From assembly GCA_041552135.1 (NCBI GenBank), contig JBFELL010000048.1, positions 1 through 17,283 on the forward strand: a stretch of 17,283 nt of DNA, in the 5' to 3' direction. The stretch comes from SZUA-186 sp041552135. GTDB taxonomy: Bacteria > Pseudomonadota > Gammaproteobacteria > UBA9214. Below the pieces are notes generated by a model. It had not been told where the DNA came from. It saw only the letters and a program-made list of their open reading frames with translations, and did no database searches. This document shows, in pieces, positions 1-7,233 of the stretch. Position numbers and translations under genes: made by a program. Position 1 is the first letter of the stretch. Every line of letters starts with the position of its first letter.

Positions 1-1
1 G

Positions 2-1309
2 ATACGCAGCTACCGTGGCACGCTGACCGAGCCGGGCAAGGACAGCCCGTACCGGGAGCGCGGTCTCGAGGAAAACCTGGATCTGTTCAGGCGTATGCGT
101 GCCGGTGATTTCGAGGACGGTGAGCGCGTGCTGCGTGCGAAGATTGACATGGCATCCCCAAACATGAATCTGCGTGACCCGGCCCTTTACCGGATACGCC
201 ACGGTGTGATTCATCACCAGACAGGCGAGGCCTGGTGCATCTACCCGATGTATGACTTCACCCACCCCATTTCGGATGCACTCGAAGGAATCACGCATTC
301 TCTCTGCACGCTCGAGTTTGAGGACCACCGTCCACTCTACGACTGGGTGCTTGAGCATGTGTCGGTGCCTTGCCAGCCCCGGCAAATCGAGTTTTCCCGC
401 CTCAATCTTGAGTACACAATGATGAGCAAGCGCAAGTTGACCGAGCTGGTTGACGAGGGCTATGTCGAGGGCTGGGATGATCCGCGCATGCCGACCATTG
501 CAGGGCTGAGGCGGCGTGGCTTCACGCCGGCCTCGATACGGGATTTCTGCGAACGTATTGGCGTCAGCAAGTCGGACAACACGGTTGAAATGGGTGTGCT
601 GGAGAGCAGTATCCGTGAAGACCTGAATGTGCATGCGCCACGACGCATGGCGGTCCTGCACCCCCTGAAGGTGATTATTACCAACTATCCTGAAGACGGT
701 GAAGAGGAAGTGCAGGCAGCGAATCACCCGCAGGATGAGAGTATGGGTATGCGGAGTCTGCGATTCACCCGGGAACTCTATATCGACCGGGAGGATTTTC
801 GGGAGGAGGCACCGAAGAAATTCAAGCGTCTGGTCAGTGGCGGCGAGGTGCGACTGCGTAACGCCTACGTAATCCGCTGCGACGAGGTTATCAAAAACAA
901 TCAGGGTGAGATCGTCGAACTGCACTGCAGTTATGATGCGGCGACGCTGGGTGCCAATCCGGATGGCCGCAAGGTGAAGGGCGTGATCCAGTGGGTATCC
1001 GCCAGGCACGGCGTGGCGGTGGAAGTACGCCTCTACGACCGTCTGTTCAGTCACCCGGCGCCGGACAATGCGAAGGATGGCAGGAACTATCGGGAGCACC
1101 TGAATCCGGACTCACTCCGGACCCTGACAGGGTGCATTGTCGAACCCGACCTTGCCGGTGCCGGCCCGGGCGAGCGTTACCAGTTCGAACGCGAGGGCTA
1201 TTTCTGTGTGGACCCGGTCCTGTCAAGGGAGGACCACCTGGTTTTCAACCGTACGGTGACATTGCGCGACTCCTGGGCAAAAATCGAGCAGCAGCAAAAG
1301 GCAGGCTGA
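2..1309 (+). CDS. glnS: Glutaminyl-tRNA synthetase, 5'-truncated by window edge
   Basis: This enzyme charges tRNA-Gln with glutamine in the cytoplasm, using ATP. The reading frame is open from base 2, so about 435 C-terminal residues are visible and the start, including the HIGH motif, lies off the left edge. The translation follows the E. coli enzyme closely: the tRNA-acceptor-binding stretch containing CIYPMYDFTH and SDALEGITHSLCTLEF, the class I KMSKS-type loop as MMSKRKL (bases 418-438), the WDDPRMPT motif, and the C-terminal anticodon-binding beta-barrels with VRLRNAYVI, DGRKVKGVIQWVSA and FEREGYFC. It ends at a normal distance after the FNRTVTLRDSW motif. The RRRGFTPASI motif and the overall match favour GlnRS over GluRS. 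A tRNA-Ala/tRNA-Glu pair follows on the same strand from its own promoter. Confidence 0.97.
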   Translation: MRSYRGTLTEPGKDSPYRERGLEENLDLFRRMRAGDFEDGERVLRAKIDMASPNMNLRDPALYRIRHGVIHHQTGEAWCIYPMYDFTHPISDALEGITHSLCTLEFEDHRPLYDWVLEHVSVPCQPRQIEFSRLNLEYTMMSKRKLTELVDEGYVEGWDDPRMPTIAGLRRRGFTPASIRDFCERIGVSKSDNTVEMGVLESSIREDLNVHAPRRMAVLHPLKVIITNYPEDGEEEVQAANHPQDESMGMRSLRFTRELYIDREDFREEAPKKFKRLVSGGEVRLRNAYVIRCDEVIKNNQGEIVELHCSYDAATLGANPDGRKVKGVIQWVSARHGVAVEVRLYDRLFSHPAPDNAKDGRNYREHLNPDSLRTLTGCIVEPDLAGAGPGERYQFEREGYFCVDPVLSREDHLVFNRTVTLRDSWAKIEQQQKAG

Positions 1310-1373
1310 CGTAGTCAGAGTGATTTATTCAAGCTTTACAAGGAGTAAGCAGCTCCTCCGGGCCGGAATATAC

Positions 1374-1402
1374 TTGACACAAACCCACGGTTCACGTAAA
1401 TT
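1374..1402 (+). promoter_or_regulatory. Putative sigma70 promoter of the tRNA pair
   Basis: A perfect -35 box TTGACA (1374-1379) is followed after exactly 17 bases by TAAATT (1397-1402), which matches the -10 consensus at 4 of 6 positions. The bases just after it are GC-rich (GCGCGA), a discriminator typical of stable-RNA promoters under stringent control. Transcription would start near 1409, a few bases before the mature tRNA-Ala end. This suggests the tRNAs do not depend on read-through from glnS. Confidence 0.65.
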
Positions 1403-1417
1403 GCGCGATTCGTTTTC

Positions 1418-1493
<76 letters not shown>

Positions 1494-1498
1494 AATCC

Positions 1499-1575
1499 GT
1501 CCCCATCGTCTAGTCGGCCTAGGACACCGCCCTTTCACGGCGGTAACAGGGGTTCGAATCCCCTTGGGGACGCCA
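1499..1575 (+). tRNA. tRNA-Glu (TTC anticodon)
   Basis: A complete 77-nt cloverleaf with encoded CCA. The acceptor stem starts GTCCCC and pairs with GGGGAC, the anticodon stem CCGCC/GGCGG encloses CTTTCAC with anticodon TTC, and the T arm carries GGTTCGAATCC. It resembles gammaproteobacterial tRNA-Glu. It is the second gene of a two-tRNA unit, and the terminator hairpin that follows begins within its CCA end. Confidence 0.97.
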
Positions 1576-1605
1576 TATAAATCAGTTAGTTATATGATTT
1601 TTATT
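1574..1605 (+). terminator. Rho-independent terminator of the tRNA unit (AT-only-type stem)
   Basis: A 7-bp inverted repeat CATATAA (1574-1580) / TTATATG (1590-1596) with a 9-base loop is followed by ATTTTTATT. The stem is almost wholly A-T, which is weak, but its position directly after the tRNA and the T-run fit a terminator. It uses the last two bases of the tRNA CCA end as the base of its stem. Confidence 0.5.
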
Positions 1606-1648
1606 AAATCGTACGAAACAAATACGAAACATTGAAACAGGTTCAGCC

Positions 1649-1780
1649 ATGTCGATTTTCAGAAAAGCAAAACATTGCACCAGCCGTATCCCGTGCCGTT
1701 ACAAAATGGCCACGTTCGCACTGTCTGCCGTTGTTGTGGTCTATGCGATAGCCGTGCCTATCATCATCGAACTGGCATAG
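1649..1780 (+). CDS. Possible small single-pass membrane protein, 43 aa
   Basis: I do not recognise this reading frame. It runs from an ATG at 1649 to a TAG at 1778-1780. The first about 20 residues are basic and contain two cysteines (KHC and PCRYK). They are followed by one long hydrophobic stretch, roughly residues 20-42, rich in Ala, Val and Ile, ending almost at the C-terminus. That is the layout of a small inner-membrane protein with a positively charged cytoplasmic N-terminus. The ribosome-binding site is weak (ACAGG about 7 bases upstream). It lies 73 bases after tRNA-Glu, downstream of the probable tRNA terminator, and no clear promoter of its own is seen. It could be a chance frame. 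Confidence 0.35.
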   Translation: MSIFRKAKHCTSRIPCRYKMATFALSAVVVVYAIAVPIIIELA

Positions 1781-2104
1781 GGCAGGGCGGACGATTCCCA
1801 GTCCGCTGTCTTACCCTACTGTTGTGCCGAGACATCGGTCATGCCGAAGGCTGATTAGCGCCTGTCCCGCACAGGTCGTGCACCAGAAGCCGGCCATCAT
1901 CCCCCTCTGGATATCTCCAGCTGAATGGGTTTGCCTGCCAAGTCGAGCCTCCCGGGCTGACTGAACATCACTGTAATAATTGAAAATATTGATACACATC
2001 AGATGTCTTATGCGCAATTTTTTATATTTTAACTAAACTTATCCTTGTAACAGATGGTTTTTCGGGTTGATGGGAAATGGAGGGCGTTCAAGTAACAGGC
2101 GCTG
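1781..2104 (+). other. Intergenic stretch without a convincing gene
   Basis: No credible coding frame is seen on either strand. Two structures stand out. One is a GC-rich inverted repeat GGCGGAC / GTCCGCT (about 1786-1792 and 1801-1807) just after the 43-codon frame, possibly a weak terminator, with no T-run. The other is an AT-rich island at about 1970-2040, including a TATATT at 2023-2028. The island may hold the promoter for the 57-codon frame at 2105, but I find no well-spaced -35 box. Confidence 0.4.
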
Positions 2105-2278
2105 ATGCTAGTGAAGGACAGGCGAACAGGAGAGAGACGCGATTTGGGCTCCAGGCCACCGTATTTCACTCGATCCAGCAGTGGAAAGGTCATCTTCCTG
2201 GAGCGGCGCAGGTTGGCAGACCGGCGACTTAACAGTATCCAGTCGGAATTCATACCGCTGGAAGAGTTCTACAAGTAG
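2105..2278 (+). CDS. Small basic protein of unknown function, 57 aa
   Basis: I do not recognise a family. The frame starts at ATG 2105 and ends at TAG 2276-2278; an in-frame TAA at 2093-2095 excludes a longer form apart from near-start alternatives. The protein is soluble and highly charged. It has two arginine-pair motifs, DRRTGERRD (residues 5-13) and ERRRLADRRLN (33-43), flanking a short segment RSSSGKVIFL, and ends EEFYK. The amphipathic, ordered-looking composition argues against chance, and a rho-independent terminator follows 136 bases downstream on the same strand. SD is weak (AGGCG about 4 bases before ATG). It may be a short regulatory or nucleic-acid-binding peptide; function is unassigned. 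Confidence 0.5.
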   Translation: MLVKDRRTGERRDLGSRPPYFTRSSSGKVIFLERRRLADRRLNSIQSEFIPLEEFYK

Positions 2279-2413
2279 TGCGGCGATACCGATGAGCGCG
2301 TCAGTGACCGATGTACAACATTACATATATTCCAATCTGTGGACTATCTGTGAGTGTTCGCGGGCTATAAATAACTCAACGGATAGTTATCTATTCGTCT
2401 CCGTAAATTCAAT

Positions 2414-2445
2414 TCCCCCGGTCAGCAATGCCCGGGGATTTTTTT
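2414..2445 (+). terminator. Strong rho-independent terminator, + strand
   Basis: The GC-rich inverted repeat TCCCCCGG / CCCGGGGA (2414-2421 and 2431-2438) with a loop of about nine bases is followed by seven T residues (2439-2445). It would end + strand transcription from the 57-codon gene or from an unannotated small RNA upstream. Read on the - strand the hairpin could also sit behind the antiporter gene that ends at 2485, but there it is not followed by a T-run. Confidence 0.8.
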
Positions 2446-2484
2446 GCCTGTAGTGTCCGTATCAACGGCACTGCGAGGTGCATT

Positions 2485-3654
2485 TCAGTCCTTTCTCAAT
2501 CGGTCGTTCACTGCGATTGGCGTCGGGTATCTCAGCATAATGAGGTAGGCGGACACGATGAAGGTGATAAGTGTGGTTGTCTGGATCAGGTAGGATGCAC
2601 GCAAGCCGATGGCGCCCGCATTGAGGGCCAGCACGGCAATCATCAGCGAAAACTCGCTGGCCTGCCCAAGTCGCACCCCGACTTCTGCTGGAAGGCTGCC
2701 ACTTTCACCGGTAAATTTCAGCAGTTTGCTGAACACCAGCGGTTTCATCGCCAGCATCAGCGCGGCGAGGCTGAGCGCCGGTATGGCAATACCCGGCAGC
2801 ATTGACAGATCGAAGCCGGCGCCGAGCGAGAAGAAGAACATGATCAGGAAAAAGTCCCTCAATGGCTTGAAACTCTCTGCTATGAAACGTGCGATTGGAT
2901 TGGTTGCCAGTGAGACGCCTGCAATGAAGGCGCCGATTTCATAGGACAGTCCGGACACCTCGGCCAGTTGCGCGATACCAAGACACCAGCCAATGGCCGT
3001 GAGGAATACATATTCCGGGATGGTATCGAACCGCCGAATCAGCGGGACCAGTGCATAACGCTCGAACAGAAAGCAAAGTGTTACCAGCAGCGGCACGGCC
3101 AAAGCCAGCCAGCCAACGCGGTGCCATTCCACGCCCGCCTGTGTAGCCCCCTCGAGAAACAGCAGAATGATAATGGCAATAATGTCCTGCAGCAGCAGGA
3201 TGCTGATCATTACCTGGCCGACATGCCGATGGTGCAGTGCGGTAGTCGGCAGCAGCTTGATGCCGATGATGGTACTGGAGAACATCATCACGGCGCCGAT
3301 AACGAGACTCTCGGTCACATTGAATCCACTAAGCTGCGCGGTCACAAGGCCGACAGCGCCGAAGGCAAGTGAACTCAGCAGCGTGACGAGCAATGCTTTT
3401 TTCATCATCCTGGCAAGCTGCCAGGGATGCAGGTTCAGGCCCAGCAGAAACAGCAGGAAGATGATGCCGATGTGCCCGGTTTCACGGATGATCGAGGCAT
3501 CACTAACCAGGCCAAGTCCCCATGGCCCCAGTAGTCCGCCCAGCAGAATATAGGCAACCAGCAATGACTGGCGTGCAAACAGTGCGAGCGCCGCAAGTAC
3601 AGCAGCTCCGGTAAAAACCAGGAAAATGGAATAGAGAATTGAATCATCCGGCAT
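2485..3654 (-). CDS. Kef-type monovalent cation/proton antiporter (CPA2 family), membrane domain only
   Basis: This is an inner-membrane antiporter that probably exchanges K+ or Na+ for protons. The 389-residue protein is almost entirely hydrophobic, with about 12-13 membrane segments. It has the CPA2 hallmarks: GLLGPWGLGL after the second segment, the FLLFLLGLNL stretch, the SST of the unwound helix (about 126-128), and LLLQD with the probable ion-binding Asp at residue 157. It has no C-terminal TrkA-N/RCK domain, so it is shorter than E. coli KefB/KefC (about 600 aa) and close to stand-alone CPA2 antiporters. The ATG at 3652-3654 has no obvious Shine-Dalgarno site. It starts 99 bases after the TolC-family gene on the same strand and may be its operon tail or independent; a link to adhesion is not evident. 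Ion specificity cannot be read from the sequence. Confidence 0.9.
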   Translation of the reverse strand: MPDDSILYSIFLVFTGAAVLAALALFARQSLLVAYILLGGLLGPWGLGLVSDASIIRETGHIGIIFLLFLLGLNLHPWQLARMMKKALLVTLLSSLAFGAVGLVTAQLSGFNVTESLVIGAVMMFSSTIIGIKLLPTTALHHRHVGQVMISILLLQDIIAIIILLFLEGATQAGVEWHRVGWLALAVPLLVTLCFLFERYALVPLIRRFDTIPEYVFLTAIGWCLGIAQLAEVSGLSYEIGAFIAGVSLATNPIARFIAESFKPLRDFFLIMFFFSLGAGFDLSMLPGIAIPALSLAALMLAMKPLVFSKLLKFTGESGSLPAEVGVRLGQASEFSLMIAVLALNAGAIGLRASYLIQTTTLITFIVSAYLIMLRYPTPIAVNDRLRKD

Positions 3655-3753
3655 GTCAGGACGATTCTATAGCCTTGGTCAGGCAACACAAGCCTCGTGC
3701 TGCGGCGGGCGAGGGGCACCAGACACTGCAGGGCATCCCGCTATCGGTTCCGG

Positions 3754-5073
3754 CTACTGCACGAGGGCGGCTTCTTCCGGTACCGGTACCTGCAGGGCCC
3801 ACAGCAGTTTGCCGTTACCCGCGAGGATGCGATAGACAGAGAAATTGACGTCATGGAGGCCGTTCACATAATCGATGCGGGCGGTGAAAAGCTCGTTTTC
3901 CGAGTCGAGCACATCCAGCAGGGTCCGCTGGCCGATCTTGAACTGCTTGGCGTAGGCGTTGCGCGCCTGTTCGCTGGCATCGACATGAATCCTGAGGGTT
4001 TCCAGCTGGGATTTGGCGCGCTCGTAGTCATACCAGGACAGTTGAATGCTCTCGATCACCTGGCGCCGTGTCCGGTTGCGGATTTCCTTGGACTCGCTGA
4101 GCAGGTAGGCGGTTTCCTCGCGGCGGGCCATATCCTTGCCGCCGGTGAAGCTGTAGCGGCCACGCAGCATCAGCAGGGCATCGCGGTTGGACCCCTCGAT
4201 ACCATCTATGTCGTCATTGCGGGAGCCGCTGGCCTCGACATGCACCCGTGGAAAGAACAGGGACTTTGCTGCCCGCTGCTGCTGCCGGGCGGCTTCCACG
4301 TCCGCCTCGGCCGATTTCAGGGTCGGGTGGTTGTCCAGTGCGATCTGGATGGCCTCATCGAGGGAGGCAGGCAGCAGGTATTCCAGTGATTCCGGTTCCT
4401 CGAGTGCCGTGTGCGGGCGTCCGACCACGTTCTGGAACGTGACACTGGCGTCGCGCAGGCTGTTCTGCGCCGTGATCAGGTTAGTCTTGGCCAGTGCCAG
4501 TCGGCCGAGTGTCTGCTGGGTGTCGGACTCGCGGCCAATGCCACCTTCACTGCGCTTTTTGATGAAGCCGTAGATTCTTTCATGTGTTTCCAGGTTTTCC
4601 TCTGCCAGCCCAACCAGCTTTTGCTGGCGCAGGACATCGAGGTAGGCCTCGACACCGCGCAGTCCGGTGACCTCCGAGGTACTGAAGGTGGAGTAGGCGC
4701 GTGAATTGACCCGCGCCTTCTGGCGATCGAATTCGCTTTCGGTGCCGAAGCCATCAAACAGCAGCTGGCGCGCCGTGATTTCCATTTCCGTACGGTTCAT
4801 CGCACGGCGTCCGTGTCCGGTGGCCCGGGTTGTCGGATTGTTGCTCGATTCCCATCCCTCGCCAAGCGTGATGTCGGCGGAGGGGAAAAAGCCGGCACGG
4901 GCCTGTTCCATTTCCTGCTCGACGGCATTTCGCTGGTTCCTTGCGATCAGCACATTCGGGTTGGTCGTAACGGTCTCGGAAACTACGTCGTGCAGCGACT
5001 CGGCCGTGGCGACAGGAACGAGAGACAATGCAAGCGTGCCGGCCAGAAAAATCGTTGTTAGCGGATGGCGCAT
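3754..5073 (-). CDS. TolC-family outer-membrane channel of a type I secretion system (LapE-like)
   Basis: This protein forms the outer-membrane and periplasmic tunnel for type I export, docking to the membrane-fusion protein encoded upstream. The chosen start is ATG 5071-5073 (439 aa). It is followed by a clear signal peptide (basic MRH, hydrophobic core, probable cleavage after VATA at residue 24) and preceded by AAGGG. The frame extends 28 codons further to a TTG, but that would bury the signal peptide. The mature protein shows the two-fold OEP architecture: two long heptad-rich helical halves, each opening with a SLxDxVxxxxxxNPxx / SLDEAIQIALDNHPTL motif, plus TARQLLFDGFG and the C-terminal GQRTLLDVLDSENELF. 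The order ABC transporter, fusion protein, regulator, TolC on one strand indicates it serves this adhesin exporter rather than a drug pump. Confidence 0.93.
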   Translation of the reverse strand: MRHPLTTIFLAGTLALSLVPVATAESLHDVVSETVTTNPNVLIARNQRNAVEQEMEQARAGFFPSADITLGEGWESSNNPTTRATGHGRRAMNRTEMEITARQLLFDGFGTESEFDRQKARVNSRAYSTFSTSEVTGLRGVEAYLDVLRQQKLVGLAEENLETHERIYGFIKKRSEGGIGRESDTQQTLGRLALAKTNLITAQNSLRDASVTFQNVVGRPHTALEEPESLEYLLPASLDEAIQIALDNHPTLKSAEADVEAARQQQRAAKSLFFPRVHVEASGSRNDDIDGIEGSNRDALLMLRGRYSFTGGKDMARREETAYLLSESKEIRNRTRRQVIESIQLSWYDYERAKSQLETLRIHVDASEQARNAYAKQFKIGQRTLLDVLDSENELFTARIDYVNGLHDVNFSVYRILAGNGKLLWALQVPVPEEAALVQ

Positions 5074-5153
5074 AATCGTGAACCCTTTATTCCCTGTAAG
5101 GGTGACTGTCAGAATTATTACCGTGTGGAGTGTGCTGAATCCACTCATCATTA

Positions 5154-5822
5154 TCAAGTGACGTCGCTGAGAAACAGGGCAAGGTGCAAGCGGTTCTGGA
5201 TATTGAGTTTGCGAAAGATTGCGCTCAGGTGTGCCTTGACAGTGCGCTCCGAAATTGCCAGTTCGCGCGCGATGGTCTTGTTGTTACCGCCAAGGTGAAC
5301 CATTCGGGCAACTTGCAGTTCGCGGGGCGTCAAGCAATCGACGGGGCTGTCATCTGCTGCTGTACCCACGCCATTCGGGGCTGACCCTCTCTGCGCCAGG
5401 TCCTCGATGATGCGGGTAATCAGGGTGCGTGGCATCCAGAGCTCGCCAAGACACACGGCATGTACCGCCTTTTGGAGCAGTGCCGGCGAAATGTCATGTT
5501 GAATGAATCCATGCACCCCGGCCTTGTACAGTACCACCTCATCCATCCCGGGTGTGGCGGTCGGGGATGTCAGCAGGGCAATGCGCAGTCCCGGGTGGTC
5601 TGCCGACATGCCCGCAACGGCCTGAGCAGGTGAAACACCGGCAAGGCGCGGGTCAAGTAACAGCAGGCGTGGTTGTTCGCTGGTGACATGCGCAAGTGTA
5701 TCGGCCCAGGAGCCGGTTGCGAACAGGGCAACGCTTGCCTGCAGCCTGTCCCGGAAAGTGGATACCAGGGTTGCGTCCTTGCTGGCGAGCACCACGCGGT
5801 GTGATTTCTGACATTCGGTCAT
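5154..5822 (-). CDS. LuxR/NarL-family response regulator with degenerate receiver domain
   Basis: A probable DNA-binding transcription regulator of 222 aa. Residues 8-125 look like a receiver fold with the phospho-acceptor position kept as D57 (LLLLD). The acidic pair that normally binds Mg2+ reads S14-K15 followed by D16, and the conserved Lys near position 109 is His (GFIQHD). Phosphorylation may therefore be weak or absent. Residues about 162-220 are a good GerE helix-turn-helix (LTPRELQVARMVHLGGNNKTIARELAISERTVKAHL, split here as a description: LTPREL start, ISERTVKAHL recognition helix). It lies 28 bases after lapC and 80 bases before the TolC gene, all one strand, so it is inside the secretion operon. 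It has no partner kinase in the window. Its receiver resembles the protein at 12948-13436. Target genes are unknown; the adhesin or this operon is the obvious guess. Confidence 0.9.
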   Translation of the reverse strand: MTECQKSHRVVLASKDATLVSTFRDRLQASVALFATGSWADTLAHVTSEQPRLLLLDPRLAGVSPAQAVAGMSADHPGLRIALLTSPTATPGMDEVVLYKAGVHGFIQHDISPALLQKAVHAVCLGELWMPRTLITRIIEDLAQRGSAPNGVGTAADDSPVDCLTPRELQVARMVHLGGNNKTIARELAISERTVKAHLSAIFRKLNIQNRLHLALFLSDVT

Positions 5823-5850
5823 GGTTCAGTTTTGTTGCCATGCGCTATAG

Positions 5851-7233
5851 CTATCGCTCGCGCAGGGCCATCTCCCTTGCCCTCAGTACCGGTTTCATGA
5901 GGTAGTCGAGGACGGTCTTCTTGCCCGTTAGAATGTCGACTACCGCGGTCATGCCAGGGATGATCTTCAGCGGGTTGTCATCGGTGCCAAGGTGGCTGCG
6001 CTCGGTCCTCACCCGGATCAGGTAGAAGCTATCCCCGTCCTCATTGGTGATGGTATCGGCACTGATGTGTTCGAGTTTAGCCGGCAGCCCCCCGTAGATG
6101 GCGTAGTCATAGGCGGTAAGCTTGACCTGGGCATCCTGGTTTGGTCGCAGGAAGGCAATATCCGCGGGTCGCACATGGGCCTCGACGAGCAGGGTCCCCT
6201 CGATGGGGACAATCTCGATCAGGTCCATCCCGGGCTGGATCACACCACCGATGGTTGTGACCTTGACCTGTTTTACCTCGCCCTTTACCGGTGAACGCAC
6301 CAGGGTGCGGGAAACGCGATCCTGCTGGCTGCGCAGGGTCTCCTCGACACCTGACAGCTCGGCCTCTACCTCGTTGAGTTCACCGCGCGCCTGGGTCCGG
6401 AAGCTGATCTCGAGGTCGCCTATCTTGTCCTTCATCTCCTCCATGGCTGACTGCAGCCGGGGTATCGCCAGCTGGCTGGCATCCAGGTCCCCCCTGAGGT
6501 CGTTGACGGAGCGCTTCAGCCGCAGGATCTCGACCTCGGAAATAGCGCCCTCGTCAGCCAGTGGCTCGGACATGACCAGTTCCTGCCGGACCAGTTCATA
6601 GCTGCGGGCAATCTTGTTCTTCTTCGAGCGCAGTTCGGCCAGTTCGTGGCCCGTCTGTGACTCCTGTTCGCGGAGGATGCTCAGGTTGGACTCCAGTTCG
6701 ACCACGCGGGATTCGAACAGGGCAACCTCGTTTCTGGCGAGGTCCCCGCGTTCCTGCCAGACGATCTCGGGTATCTGCAGCGGCTGGTTGTTTGCCTCGG
6801 CCTGCAGACGCGCCGATTTGGCCAGCAGGGCAAGGTATTTCAGCCGGGTTTCCCGGAAGGTCGACGAGAAGCGCGTGTCATCCAGCTGCAGCAGCGGCTG
6901 GTCGCGTTCCACCAGCTCACCTTCCCTGACCAGGATCCGCTCAAGGATGCCGCCTTCCAGGTTCTGTACGATCTGGATCTTGCTCGAGGGTATGACCTTG
7001 CCTTCGCCCCGGGTGACCTCGTCGAGGGTGGCATTGGCTGCCCATAGCAGGGCGACAACCAGGAAGAGTACGGTGGCGGCCAGGATCAGGTGGCTGCTGC
7101 GGCTGGCCCCCATGAGTACGGCCGCATTGACGTCGGATATGAATTGCTCGTCGTCGCGCTGCAGCTTGCGCGTTTGCGACCCGTCGATGCCGTGTGGCTG
7201 GGGCAATAATCTGCTGGATACCCCGCCGTTCAT
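5851..7233 (-). CDS. lapC: Type I secretion membrane-fusion protein (HlyD family, LapC type)
   Basis: This periplasmic adaptor links the inner-membrane ABC transporter to the TolC-like channel. The 460-residue protein has a short cytoplasmic N-terminus, one membrane segment at about 48-67, a first half-lipoyl motif (GGILERILVREGELVERDQP, about 94-113), and a long coiled-coil hairpin (about 125-305, rich in Glu/Leu/Arg heptads). The second lipoyl half follows (VRSPVKGEVKQV, from 312), then a beta-barrel (about 348-395) and the HlyD-type C-terminus (GMTAVVDILTGKKTVLDYLMKPV). Length and layout fit the family. Its ATG overlaps the TGA of the transporter gene by 4 bases, which implies translational coupling. 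The symbol is by position and type; sequence orthology to P. fluorescens lapC was not tested. Confidence 0.95.
   Translation of the reverse strand: MNGGVSSRLLPQPHGIDGSQTRKLQRDDEQFISDVNAAVLMGASRSSHLILAATVLFLVVALLWAANATLDEVTRGEGKVIPSSKIQIVQNLEGGILERILVREGELVERDQPLLQLDDTRFSSTFRETRLKYLALLAKSARLQAEANNQPLQIPEIVWQERGDLARNEVALFESRVVELESNLSILREQESQTGHELAELRSKKNKIARSYELVRQELVMSEPLADEGAISEVEILRLKRSVNDLRGDLDASQLAIPRLQSAMEEMKDKIGDLEISFRTQARGELNEVEAELSGVEETLRSQQDRVSRTLVRSPVKGEVKQVKVTTIGGVIQPGMDLIEIVPIEGTLLVEAHVRPADIAFLRPNQDAQVKLTAYDYAIYGGLPAKLEHISADTITNEDGDSFYLIRVRTERSHLGTDDNPLKIIPGMTAVVDILTGKKTVLDYLMKPVLRAREMALRER

Noticed and set aside
1499..1575. tRNA-Glu 3' end as an integration site for a mobile element
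   Set aside because: I find no second copy of the tRNA 3' end elsewhere in the window and no integrase.
1811..2017. 68-codon - strand frame in the gene-poor stretch
   Set aside because: No ribosome-binding site, no hydrophobic or domain pattern, Cys/His/Arg-rich chance-like composition.
2029..2253. 74-codon - strand frame opposite the 57-codon gene
   Set aside because: The + strand frame has the more protein-like composition and a same-strand terminator; the - frame looks like its mirror.
3697..4389. 230-codon + strand frame opposite the TolC-family gene
   Set aside because: Antisense shadow of a clear OEP-family protein.
5074..5157. Upstream extension of the TolC-family gene to a TTG at 5157
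   Set aside because: It would place 28 residues ahead of a clean signal peptide; ATG 5073 has a ribosome-binding site at a workable distance.
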